NCBI GenBank assembly: GCA_040878395.1
Contig: JBBDMI010000011.1
Span: forward strand, 34,408-98,407
Direction: 5' to 3'
DNA: 64,000 nucleotides
From: Candidatus Dependentiae bacterium
Lineage (GTDB): Bacteria > Babelota > Babeliae > Babelales > Vermiphilaceae
The notes beneath the pieces were generated by a model, which was given only the letters and a program-made list of their open reading frames with translations, had not been told where the DNA came from and searched no databases. Below are positions 18,598-26,896 of the stretch, in pieces. The first letter of the stretch is position 1. Each line of letters begins with the position of its first letter. A program made the translations under genes and the position numbers.

Positions 18598-18901
18598 AGT
18601 GTAATGTCCTATTAATAAATAAAGATGTTATTAGCAATTTCGGTCTCATTATACAAGACCAACCTATATAGACTTATTAGTATTTTACCCTTTTTATGAA
18701 TTTTTTCAAGAAATAATTACTATAAGAGTCCATTTGGACCCCATTAGCCTATTTTCTGATAAATAATTCACTTTTTGGGATATTTTTCACCTAATCGCGC
18801 AACGCATCATTTTGTTGGACGAGTTATTTAATTAGTGCTACCTTTTATAAGCATATTTTCTATTATTAACCTAAAAAAAATATTTTTCAAGGAGATCTCA
18901 T
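18598..18901. other. Divergent intergenic region between rpsL and rseP
   Basis: This 304-base AT-rich gap contains no gene that I can support. Its left part has promoter-like boxes for the leftward translation cluster. The right end has a strong AAGGAGA Shine-Dalgarno at 18890-18896 for rseP. A short palindrome GTCCATTTGGAC lies near 18729-18740 in the middle; its role is unknown. Confidence 0.6.
18648..18709 (-). promoter_or_regulatory. Candidate tandem promoters for the rpsL-rpoA cluster
   Basis: On the minus strand TTGAAA (18704-18709) and TAAAAT (18682-18687) are separated by 16 bases. Nearer the gene is a consensus TATAAT (18648-18653) with only a weak TAAGTC at the -35 distance. Either or both could drive the cluster. 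These are sequence matches only. Confidence 0.45.
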
Positions 18902-20050
18902 ATGAATCTATTTAAAATGCTACTTTTAGTGCCCTCACACCTCATGTTTGGCGCCATGGGAATATTAGGCATTGGCCTCCTCATTGGTATACATGAATTT
19001 GGACATTTTCTTTTTGCCAAACTATTTAATGTTCGCACACCATCATTTTCTATAGGATTTGGCCCTCAACTCATTTCTAAAAAAATAGGAACCACCGTAT
19101 TTTCACTATCTGCAATTCCATTAGGTGGTTATGTTGAAGTATCCGGCATGGCTGAAGTTGGCCAAGGAGAACAGAAAGAGGCCGACAATACGGGTGAAGA
19201 TTCATTTGCCATAAAACCATTTTGGCAAAAAATGCTTATTTTATTTGGTGGCATCATGTTTAACATTTTATTTGCTTACTTTGCCTTTTCACTCGTGTTC
19301 ATGTTAGGAGCTCCAAAGAGCGACCTTTTATATCCTCTAGGTGTAGCCGAAGACAAGCCAGAAATTCATGTCATTCGCAAAAATTCTGCCGCTGATAAAG
19401 CCGGACTGAAAGTTGGCGACACAATTTTGGCGATAAACAACACGCAAACCAACGGACAAACTGATAAGCTCAAAGAGATATTACATTCCCATCCTGACCA
19501 AATAGTATCACTACTCATCAAACGTGACGACCTTGAACGCACTGTTGATGTGCCACTCGACGCAACTGACATCATTGAGCATGGACAAGCAAAAAAAATT
19601 GGCACGTTAGGGGTATATTTTGAAATCTCTAAAGTAAAACAGTTCGGTTTTTTTGAATCAATAGCTCAAGGATTCCGTGCAACTAACATCTATCTTTTCA
19701 CAGTGATCTATGCATTTAAGAATATGTTTACTAAAAAAGATATTTCCGGTGTTGGTGGACCACTCATGGTTATCTCCGAAACTATTAAAGGTGCTCAAAA
19801 GGGATTTAAAATTTTCTTGCTCTTTTTAGCTGTTATCAGTATAAACTTGGCAATCTTGAATTTGATTCCATTACCAATTCTGGACGGTGGTCAAATTTTC
19901 TTTGTAATCATTGAAACAATCATTGGCAAACAGCTTCCAAAATTACGGGAATATATCCACATTGGCAGCTGGCTTTTTGTCATGGCCCTCGTCATTTATT
20001 TAACTGCACGAGACATAGGCCTCTTTAATCTTCTTGGCCTAGGCAAGTAA
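18902..20050 (+). CDS. rseP: Site-2 membrane protease, RseP family
   Basis: Intramembrane zinc metalloprotease that cleaves transmembrane substrates such as anti-sigma factors and signal-peptide remnants. The zinc motif HEFGH is at residues 31-35 in the first membrane segment, and the second metal motif NLIPLPILDGGQ is near residue 325. One PDZ domain lies between them (AADKAGLKVGDTILAINN). At 382 residues it is shorter than E. coli RseP, which has two PDZ domains. No bamA, cdsA or dxr neighbours are present. The start has a strong AAGGAGA. Confidence 0.95.
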   Translation: MNLFKMLLLVPSHLMFGAMGILGIGLLIGIHEFGHFLFAKLFNVRTPSFSIGFGPQLISKKIGTTVFSLSAIPLGGYVEVSGMAEVGQGEQKEADNTGEDSFAIKPFWQKMLILFGGIMFNILFAYFAFSLVFMLGAPKSDLLYPLGVAEDKPEIHVIRKNSAADKAGLKVGDTILAINNTQTNGQTDKLKEILHSHPDQIVSLLIKRDDLERTVDVPLDATDIIEHGQAKKIGTLGVYFEISKVKQFGFFESIAQGFRATNIYLFTVIYAFKNMFTKKDISGVGGPLMVISETIKGAQKGFKIFLLFLAVISINLAILNLIPLPILDGGQIFFVIIETIIGKQLPKLREYIHIGSWLFVMALVIYLTARDIGLFNLLGLGK

Positions 20051-20070
20051 AAAGAAACATTAAAGCAAAA

Positions 20071-20107
20071 AAAAGAGGCGCATTTTAAAAATGCGCCTCT
20101 TTTTTTT
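20071..20107. terminator. Bidirectional terminator between rseP and rplM
   Basis: A perfect GC-rich inverted repeat (AGAGGCGCATTTT / AAAATGCGCCTCT) flanked by an A-tract and a T-tract of seven or more. It sits between convergent genes and can act as an intrinsic terminator on both strands. Confidence 0.9.
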
Positions 20108-20123
20108 GTTAACTTATGACAGC

Positions 20124-20546
20124 TTAAGCTACCTGTGCTGTATGCGGATGTTTTGTTCCTGCATACACTTTTAATTTTTTGTAAATCTCACGATTCAGAT
20201 TATTTTTTGGCAACATACGTTTAACCGCTAATAAAATAATATCCTCAGGGTTTCGTGCACGAACTTCTTTTGCTGTACGTGTTCTGTATCCACCAATATA
20301 TCCGGTGTAGCGATCGTATATTTTATCTTCCCATTTTTTTCCGGTCAATTTTACTTTTTCAGCATTAATAACCACAACATAGTCGCCTGCATCTGTGTGA
20401 GGTGCGAATTCTGGTCTGTTTTTACCACGCAATACATCTGCAATATGAGTCGCTAAACGCCCAAGTACTTTACCTTCTGCATCAACAACATGCCATTTAG
20501 GATCGCGATCTTCTTTTCTTTGATAGAAAGCTTTATTCATATCCAT
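20124..20546 (-). CDS. rplM: 50S ribosomal protein L13
   Basis: uL13, an early large-subunit assembly protein. The 140 residues show KWHVVDAEGKVLGRLATHIADVLRGK, the HTDAGDYVVVINAEKVKLTGKK block and KRMLPKNNLNREIYKKLKVYAG. The C-terminus is HPHTAQ. Its usual partner rpsI (S9) does not follow; the convergent rseP terminator does. A promoter-like pair lies about 75 bases upstream. Confidence 0.98.
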   Translation of the reverse strand: MDMNKAFYQRKEDRDPKWHVVDAEGKVLGRLATHIADVLRGKNRPEFAPHTDAGDYVVVINAEKVKLTGKKWEDKIYDRYTGYIGGYRTRTAKEVRARNPEDIILLAVKRMLPKNNLNREIYKKLKVYAGTKHPHTAQVA

Positions 20547-20619
20547 TGAGGAACCTTCAAAATTTCAGTAATAACACAATTAAAAACGAATTTTTTAAGA
20601 ACGGAGCATCTTGTAATAT

Positions 20620-20648
20620 ATCGTAGTGCAAAATAACCAAATGGTCAA
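20620..20648 (-). promoter_or_regulatory. Candidate rplM promoter
   Basis: On the minus strand TTGACC (20643-20648) is 17 bases from TACGAT (20620-20625). A 17-base palindrome AATTTCA-GCA-TGAAATT (20648-20664) abuts the -35 box and could be an operator. Prediction from sequence only. Confidence 0.35.
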
Positions 20649-20740
20649 ATTTCAGCATGAAATTAAAGTACATTATGAGATACTTTCCCTATACACCTAA
20701 AGCAGTTATACATGTTAAATATGTACTAATTATCTGATTT

Positions 20741-20749
20741 TGCTATACT
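20741..20749 (+). promoter_or_regulatory. Extended -10 element ahead of the NhaC-type antiporter
   Basis: TGCTATACT reads as an extended -10 (TGn plus TATACT), 58 bases before the antiporter start. The -35 position has only a weak match. The same nonamer occurs ahead of the exported protein gene at 52158. Confidence 0.35.
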
Positions 20750-20807
20750 TGAGACGTTTTTATGACTTTTTTATTCTATAATTTTTAACCTTTAGGATCT
20801 TACCTCT

Positions 20808-22379
20808 ATGCAACCTAACGTTCTCTCCTTACTCCCTCCCATATTAGTCCTTATCAGCGCTATTACAACTCGCAAACTGCCTCAATCGATCATGATAGGC
20901 TTGGCAACCGGAGCCCTCATTGCAACCGAGTTTGCACCTATCAAAACAGCAATATTAATTTTCAAACACCTTTTTGACCAAGTATCTGATTCAGACAACC
21001 TCTATGTCTATACCTTTTTGCTCTGTATCGGTATGCTCATTGCAGTCATTAATCATACCGGTGCAACCAACGCACTTGCGGCCTCATTAAAGAAAAAAAT
21101 CCATAATGCAAAACAGACAGAGCATGCTTCTTTTCTTATTTCACTCATATTAGCACTTGATGATTACTTAAACTGTTTAACAACCGGACATATCATGCAA
21201 CCATTGATCGACAGCTTTGGCATAGCACGCACAAAACTTGCCTATCTCATACATACGTTTGCCGGCCCATTGGTTATATTAATTCCGATTTCAACTTGGG
21301 CAGCCTTTATCACTAGCCAAATTGAACAAGCTGGTATATCAAGTGATGCACAAGAGAATGTAAAAATTGCAATCGACCCATTCTATATTTATTTACGCAG
21401 TATACCTTGCATATATTATGCTATTTTTTCGGTCATTACCGCATTATTTATTGTTCACCAATCCATTTCATACGGACCGATGAAAACAGCCGAACAGCAA
21501 ACGAAAACTATAAATAAAAACCAAAACAACACAATTGAAGACACTCAAACTAAAAATGCGCATATTTCCGATCTACTCATACCATTAGCCACCCTCTTGG
21601 GCACTGTATTTTTTGGCATGTTATATACCGGCAATTTTTACCTTTTTGGTGGCAATCAAACTTTTATCGGTTCATTTCAAAACAATCAAGACGCATTCCT
21701 TGTATTAGGCATTGCAAGCATCATAACTCTTTTAGTAAGCCTAGCTATATCTTTTAGTAAAAAACAACTCAACATACAAGAAGCTCCATTAATTTTATGG
21801 GAGGGTTTCATGCTTATGTGGCCGGCAGTATTACTGGTTGTCTTAGCTTCTGCATTCGGCTCTATGCTCCGCATTGATTTACAAACAGGCCAATATCTCG
21901 CCTCATCTCTCTTGCACACCATGCACATAACCTATATTCCTCTTATATTTTTTTTAGTCAGTGCAATTACAGGATTACTCATCGGCTCTGCTTGGGGAAC
22001 GATTGCATTACTTTTACCTATAGGTATTTCTATGGCATATAGCCTTGTTGTCAACGCCAATACCGATATAGTGATAGTAAATTTCATTATTTTAACTATC
22101 GGTTCAATTTTATCCGGTGCAACCTTTGGCGATCACACCTCACCTATTGCTGCATCTGGTATTATGGCTGCAACAGGAGCCGGATGCAAACCACTTGACC
22201 ATATCAAAACCCAATACCTATATAATCTTCCTCCATTTATAGGCGCTTGTTTAGCATTTTTGATTACCGGCTTTTTACTCAGCAGTTCATGGCCTATAAT
22301 CCTAGGAATTTCGCTAAGCATAGGTGTTTCCACCACCCTGGGCATCACGTTACTTTTAAACATGATATACAATAAATAA
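20808..22379 (+). CDS. Na+/H+ antiporter, NhaC family
   Basis: Integral membrane antiporter expected to exchange cytoplasmic Na+ for H+. The 523 residues contain about a dozen hydrophobic segments. Family signatures are the LALDDYLNCLTTGHIM region (residues ~117-132), FAGPLVILIPISTWAAF, LIGSAWGTIALLLPI and the SGATFGDHTSPIAASGIMAATGA motif near residue 440. A charged cytoplasmic loop rich in Gln, Asn and Lys lies around residues 230-250. It stands alone, transcribed after an extended -10 element. The transported ion is inferred from the family, and related families carry amino acids. Confidence 0.8.
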   Translation: MQPNVLSLLPPILVLISAITTRKLPQSIMIGLATGALIATEFAPIKTAILIFKHLFDQVSDSDNLYVYTFLLCIGMLIAVINHTGATNALAASLKKKIHNAKQTEHASFLISLILALDDYLNCLTTGHIMQPLIDSFGIARTKLAYLIHTFAGPLVILIPISTWAAFITSQIEQAGISSDAQENVKIAIDPFYIYLRSIPCIYYAIFSVITALFIVHQSISYGPMKTAEQQTKTINKNQNNTIEDTQTKNAHISDLLIPLATLLGTVFFGMLYTGNFYLFGGNQTFIGSFQNNQDAFLVLGIASIITLLVSLAISFSKKQLNIQEAPLILWEGFMLMWPAVLLVVLASAFGSMLRIDLQTGQYLASSLLHTMHITYIPLIFFLVSAITGLLIGSAWGTIALLLPIGISMAYSLVVNANTDIVIVNFIILTIGSILSGATFGDHTSPIAASGIMAATGAGCKPLDHIKTQYLYNLPPFIGACLAFLITGFLLSSSWPIILGISLSIGVSTTLGITLLLNMIYNK

Positions 22380-22469
22380 ACTATAGGGCTTTTGACCTTT
22401 TACCCTCTTTAGATTACCCTAAAAAGTAAGAAGTTGAATGTCCATTTTGCTAAAATAAGAGGTTATCTC

Positions 22470-22850
22470 ATGAAAAAACAGCTATTGTTTTTATTATTTT
22501 TAATTCCAGGCTTTACTCAAACAGCTAACAATCTCTTCACCCCAGAACAGATGTCACAAATGAACAGCATGATCCAACAAAACTTAAAAAAACAATCGGC
22601 GATTCAAGAAATAAAAGATTACGCAACGCAAGGCGTTGGTTATTCAGTTTGTACAGTAGGTATGCTTTATGGTCTTAATCATCTAGGCAGCGCCTATAAA
22701 CATGCAATCAAATCTTCAACTCCGATAACTGATAGACCTGAACAGGAAAAAAAGCGATACAACAGACTCATGTATTCACATGCAGCAATGGGTTTATTAT
22801 GCTGCAGTGCTTCTGCATACGGACTCTACTATATATGGAATACACACTAA
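22470..22850 (+). CDS. Exported or membrane protein of unknown function
   Basis: I do not recognise this 126-residue protein. I start it at the ATG at 22470 (MKKQLLFLLFLIPGF), which has an AGAGG Shine-Dalgarno and gives a normal signal peptide; an upstream ATG at 22434 would add 12 residues. After a short helical segment rich in Met and Gln (residues ~24-45) come two hydrophobic stretches around residues 52-70 and 100-122, the second with a CC pair. It may be anchored in the inner membrane. It ends just before a strong terminator shared with the convergent pepP. Confidence 0.65.
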   Translation: MKKQLLFLLFLIPGFTQTANNLFTPEQMSQMNSMIQQNLKKQSAIQEIKDYATQGVGYSVCTVGMLYGLNHLGSAYKHAIKSSTPITDRPEQEKKRYNRLMYSHAAMGLLCCSASAYGLYYIWNTH

Positions 22851-22860
22851 AAAATACACA

Positions 22861-22904
22861 AAAAAAAGATCTGAGTTGTGTTAAAGCAACTCAGATCTTT
22901 TTTT
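22861..22904. terminator. Bidirectional terminator between the 22470 gene and pepP
   Basis: An 18-base perfect inverted repeat (AAAAAAAGATCTGAGTTG, loop of 8, then its complement), giving a T-tract on either strand, between convergent genes. It is a textbook intrinsic terminator for both. Confidence 0.92.
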
Positions 22905-22910
22905 AACTTG

Positions 22911-24185
22911 TTACTCACTAAATTTCTCTTGAACCATCTGTTCAATCTCTTTGATTGATTTAGGCAAACCTTCACTCAAGCAGATTGCACCATCTTTGAT
23001 GATCCAATAATCATCTTCAATGCGAATCCCAATATTTTCATCTTTAATATAAATACCCGGCTCAATAGTGATAACATCACCCTCTTTGAGCGGCTCTTTA
23101 TAATCGCCAACATCATGTACATCCAATCCAAGAAAATGCCCAATACCATGAGGAAAGTATTGCTCATACCCTTTTTCTTTGATAAAAGCTTTAGCCAAAT
23201 GATTCAATGACTCTGCCGGTTTATCAGCATTTGATAACCAGACACCCGGCTTTGCACGTTCAGCAATATATTCTTGCGTTTCGAGCACAATGGTATAGAT
23301 CTCTTTTTGACGATCAGTGAATTTCCCTGAAACCGGATACGTTCTTGTTATGTCAGCACAATACTGTTTATAGCGAGCACCAATATCCACTACCACCAAA
23401 TCACCATTTTTCATGATGCCGTTATTTTCGGTATAGTGTAAAATTGCTGCATTTTTACCACTGCCTACAATACTCGGAAATGAAGGCTCTGCTTGCGAAC
23501 CGATAATAATATATTCCAAGCTTGCTTGTACTTCAGCTTCAGTCATGTCATTACTTATTGCTTTTGCAGCGGCATCCTGTGCCAAACAAGTAATATCAAC
23601 CGCTTTATACATCAATTCCATTTCATGCATATCTTTTGAACGACGTAACCGTGCAACTATTGGCGAAACATCTATAACCTCAGGTTTAAATCCAAATGAT
23701 TGCAAACGTTGTAAAACAAGTCTCTGTTCAACATACCCATGCTGTGTTTCAGGGGCAAAAGTAAACATAGTATTACTATTTTTCAATTGAGCATCTACAT
23801 CTTTTAATAATTGCTCATATTCCGATTGAGGAAAAAATGGATGCATTTGATAACCGTTACAACTACTACCTAATAGCTTAACTTCATCGACACCGATTTT
23901 TTTTGCATATTCAGCTGTCATCTCAAGCGGTGCTACCACCCACTTTGAACGCTCTTCCATACAATTTGGAATATATAAAGTAGTTTTTCCTTGCAGATCC
24001 ATAACTAATACAAGCGACGGTTCATTCAAACCGGTAAGATAATAAAACGAACTTTCTTGTGTAAAGCGACGTTCTTCACCTTCAAATCCTGCAAATAAAA
24101 CAACTACACCATCTTTTGCAGGATGAGCTTCTTTGATATCAGCAATAAAATCTTTTCTGCGTAATGCGTACATTTGATATGACAT
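22911..24185 (-). CDS. pepP: Xaa-Pro aminopeptidase (M24B)
   Basis: Metallo-aminopeptidase that releases an N-terminal residue preceding proline. The N-terminal AMP_N domain (residues ~1-140, with FYYLTGLNEPSLVLVM) precedes the pita-bread M24 domain. Metal-site residues are visible as the Asp pair in VVDIGARYKQYCADITRTYP, His in HGIGHFLGLDVHD, Glu in TIEPGIYI and Glu in IRIEDDYW. It is 424 residues, typical. It is the last gene of yidC-recR-pepP on the minus strand. In a host-dependent bacterium it may help salvage peptides, which is inference. Confidence 0.9.
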   Translation of the reverse strand: MSYQMYALRRKDFIADIKEAHPAKDGVVVLFAGFEGEERRFTQESSFYYLTGLNEPSLVLVMDLQGKTTLYIPNCMEERSKWVVAPLEMTAEYAKKIGVDEVKLLGSSCNGYQMHPFFPQSEYEQLLKDVDAQLKNSNTMFTFAPETQHGYVEQRLVLQRLQSFGFKPEVIDVSPIVARLRRSKDMHEMELMYKAVDITCLAQDAAAKAISNDMTEAEVQASLEYIIIGSQAEPSFPSIVGSGKNAAILHYTENNGIMKNGDLVVVDIGARYKQYCADITRTYPVSGKFTDRQKEIYTIVLETQEYIAERAKPGVWLSNADKPAESLNHLAKAFIKEKGYEQYFPHGIGHFLGLDVHDVGDYKEPLKEGDVITIEPGIYIKDENIGIRIEDDYWIIKDGAICLSEGLPKSIKEIEQMVQEKFSE

Positions 24186-24196
24186 AGTATCCTCAA

Positions 24197-24799
24197 TTAA
24201 AATGGTCGACGTTCTGAAAGCGCTTTATAAACGGTAAGTCTATCCATAAATTCTAATGATGAACCCACAGGAATACCTCGTGCTAAACATGAAATAGTTA
24301 CCGATGTGGCTTTTAACTTATGTGCAAGAAAAGATGCCGTTGCTTCCCCTTCAGGTGTCTGATTGGTTGCTAGAATAATCTCTTTAACACCATATTTTTG
24401 CACGCGATCAACAAGTGCTTGAATATTCAACTGTTCCGGACCAACACCTTCCAGCGGACAAATAACACCCCCTAGAATATGATACACACCATTGTATCCA
24501 CCCGTTTTTTCAATCGCAAGAAGTTCTTGCCAAGTTTCAACCACACACACCAATGAACGATCTTTTTTTTCTGATGTACAGAAGACACAGTCAACATCCT
24601 TCTCTTTCCATACAAAGCAAATTTGGCACTGCTTAACGTTTTCTTTTGCTTTTAATAACACTGCACACAAATGCTCAAGCTTCTGTGGCTCAAGTTGCAA
24701 AAAATAGGTGGCCAATCGATAAATATTTTTTGTAGCAAGATAAGGAACCTGCTGCAACGTTTTTATCAATTGTGCTAATGTTGGAACCGAATTTAACAT
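24197..24799 (-). CDS. recR: Recombination protein RecR
   Basis: RecR loads RecA with RecO and RecF at gaps. The 200 residues have a helix-hairpin-helix N-terminus, a four-cysteine zinc finger (CQIC around residue 58 and CVFC around 70) and a Toprim domain with VVETWQELLAIEKTG and YHILGGVICPLEGVGPE. The start lies flush against the yidC stop, suggesting coupling. The usual partner dnaX or ybaB is not adjacent. Confidence 0.95.
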   Translation of the reverse strand: MLNSVPTLAQLIKTLQQVPYLATKNIYRLATYFLQLEPQKLEHLCAVLLKAKENVKQCQICFVWKEKDVDCVFCTSEKKDRSLVCVVETWQELLAIEKTGGYNGVYHILGGVICPLEGVGPEQLNIQALVDRVQKYGVKEIILATNQTPEGEATASFLAHKLKATSVTISCLARGIPVGSSLEFMDRLTVYKALSERRPF

Positions 24800-26338
24800 T
24801 TATGCAACCTTCATTTTTTTCTGTAAAGTAGATTGCAAAATTCCCAACAATGTGCTGACGGAAATATAAATTAATAATCCTGATGCGAAATTCATTGAAA
24901 ATACACCAATAACCAATGATGCGACCATCATCATAGATCGTTGCTTTGGATCCATAGTCAATGCATTAACAAACATAGAGATACCAATTAATGCCGGCAA
25001 AATATAATAAGGATCAGGCACCGATAAATCTGTAATCCAACCAATAAATGGCGCTTGGTACAGTTCAATTGAATTTGATAGAACACGATTCAACGCTATA
25101 AACATAGGAAACTGGATTAATAACGGTAAACAACCTGTCAACTGTGGCATACCATATTTTTTAATCAATTCAGCTTGTTCAATACGTAAACGCTCAGGAT
25201 CATTTTTATATTTTTGTTGTAGATATTGCATTTTCTTTTGCACATCACCACTTTTTCTCATATTGCGCTCACCACGCAATGTAAATGGCAACATAAATAA
25301 ACGCATCAACACGGTCAAAATAATAATAGCTAAACCATAATTTTTCACATATTCATTTATCATGTTTAACAATTTTAAAAGCAATTTAGAAAGTGGCGCT
25401 AAAAGCCCTGAATAGTCTAATGTTTGCTCCAGACGTTCATCGACCGGCCCCATTGCTTGTGTATCTTTTGGTCCAAAATAAAACGAAACAGTCCAGCTTG
25501 TTTTTGCAGTTACTTCAGGCCCTTCAAGAATCGAAATGATTTTTTTATCCGGCGTTGTAGTAAAATAAGCACGTTCAACAAAATTACTGTCATCTTCTAT
25601 TAATGCATGCACAAAATATCGATTCTCTGCACCAAAAATAGCCGGAGACCACCAACCTTCTTTCAAGTTCAATTTATCATATTGAATCTTATCAAGCGCA
25701 CCTTTTACATTAGTAACAACTGCCGCTATCTGATCACGTGCTACATCAGGCATTACCGGTGAAGGATAAAAAATACGTGCACTGATTGCACGATCTGCGT
25801 TAGTCGGTTCAATTTCAATAGTCACATCGATTTTGTGTAATTTTTTTAAAATATTAAAACGTTTACGCAATATACCATCACCAAAACTGCCTTCATAAGT
25901 CAATTGAACTGCTTCCGGGCCATCTTGCTTGTCAGTTAACGTAAAATAGTATGGTGTCTTTTCATCCAATGCAACAAGCAGCGCTTTTTGTTCACGCTCA
26001 ATTACCGGAAAAATTGTAATAATATCATCGGCAGCGCCATGCTGTTTACGTTTAAACTCTAAACGCTCTAACGCCGCACCCTCTGATGAAAAAGTTAAAT
26101 CTGCCCACTCAGTTTCAACTTCAGTAATGACTTCACGAGCTACTCGTTTTGTGTCAACAAAATCAATTTCGCGCATTAATGGTTTTACTACACGAGCCTT
26201 ATCGGGAGCATTAAATGTTTGACCTGACCTAGCTTGATCAATTTCAGTATCACGAAATCGACTCATTATAAAGTAATCAATTCCCCAGGTAGTAAGCAAC
26301 GCAAAACCAACAAGAACAATCATCTCTTTTATATTCAT
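24800..26338 (-). CDS. yidC: Membrane protein insertase YidC
   Basis: Inserts and folds inner-membrane proteins alone or with SecYEG. At 512 residues it is the Gram-negative type: an N-terminal membrane anchor, a periplasmic beta-sandwich domain (~residues 60-300) and a conserved five-helix core. The core shows YGLAIIILTVLMRLFMLPFT with the groove arginine, KMQYLQQKYKNDPERL in the coiled cytoplasmic loop, and GCLPLLIQFPMFIALNRVL. It is first in the yidC-recR-pepP run; rnpA and rpmH are not nearby. Confidence 0.96.
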   Translation of the reverse strand: MNIKEMIVLVGFALLTTWGIDYFIMSRFRDTEIDQARSGQTFNAPDKARVVKPLMREIDFVDTKRVAREVITEVETEWADLTFSSEGAALERLEFKRKQHGAADDIITIFPVIEREQKALLVALDEKTPYYFTLTDKQDGPEAVQLTYEGSFGDGILRKRFNILKKLHKIDVTIEIEPTNADRAISARIFYPSPVMPDVARDQIAAVVTNVKGALDKIQYDKLNLKEGWWSPAIFGAENRYFVHALIEDDSNFVERAYFTTTPDKKIISILEGPEVTAKTSWTVSFYFGPKDTQAMGPVDERLEQTLDYSGLLAPLSKLLLKLLNMINEYVKNYGLAIIILTVLMRLFMLPFTLRGERNMRKSGDVQKKMQYLQQKYKNDPERLRIEQAELIKKYGMPQLTGCLPLLIQFPMFIALNRVLSNSIELYQAPFIGWITDLSVPDPYYILPALIGISMFVNALTMDPKQRSMMMVASLVIGVFSMNFASGLLIYISVSTLLGILQSTLQKKMKVA

Positions 26339-26453
26339 ACATATCCTTTATAAAATAACAAAAATAACCTTAACAGATTACCAAACAAATAGTAGATTGA
26401 CTAGCAAGCAGTCATAGATTAAGCCACGATTTTAGTCTAATCTAGAAATATAT

Positions 26454-26482
26454 TTTACTTATGCTTCAAGTTACGGTATAAC
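26454..26482 (+). promoter_or_regulatory. Candidate promoter for the MerR-like gene and murC
   Basis: TTTACT (26454-26459) and TATAAC (26477-26482) are 17 bases apart, 41 bases before the MerR-like start. It would drive both the regulator and murC. Sequence match only. Confidence 0.45.
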
Positions 26483-26522
26483 AAATGAAGCTCAATATAT
26501 TTAAAAAAAAGGTTTTTATCAC

Positions 26523-26873
26523 ATGAGAATGCAAAAAAGACAATTTCGCATTGGAACATTAGCAGAAGAATTAGGTTTAGAAAAATTTGTTATCCGTTTT
26601 TGGGAAAAAGAATTTAATATAAAAAGTAGCCGTTCAGTTGGTGGCCAACGCTATTATACTACAAATGATGTCACAACATTCAAAAAAATTAAAGAGCTTT
26701 TATATACAAAAAAATTCACCATTGCCGGTGCAAAAAAAGCATTAGAAGGCGGACCAACCAAAGTTTTCGCATCAAAAAAAACCACTATGGATCCATGTGA
26801 CAGCATGCATATAAACAAAAAACAACTGCTATCATTTCGTAAAAAACTATTAAAACTTAAAGAATATCTCTAA
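26523..26873 (+). CDS. MerR-like DNA-binding protein without effector domain
   Basis: A 116-residue protein with a MerR-type winged helix (residues ~7-75: RIGTLAEELGLEKFVIRFWEKEF, then GGQRYYTTNDV). There is no metal-binding or drug-binding C-terminal domain, only a Lys-rich helical tail, so the regulatory signal cannot be read from the sequence. It starts with an AAAAGG-like Shine-Dalgarno and is 23 bases ahead of murC, which suggests one transcript. A role in cell-wall gene control or autoregulation is inference. Confidence 0.8.
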   Translation: MRMQKRQFRIGTLAEELGLEKFVIRFWEKEFNIKSSRSVGGQRYYTTNDVTTFKKIKELLYTKKFTIAGAKKALEGGPTKVFASKKTTMDPCDSMHINKKQLLSFRKKLLKLKEYL

Positions 26874-26896
26874 CTTTTTATCTGTTTAGATTTTTA

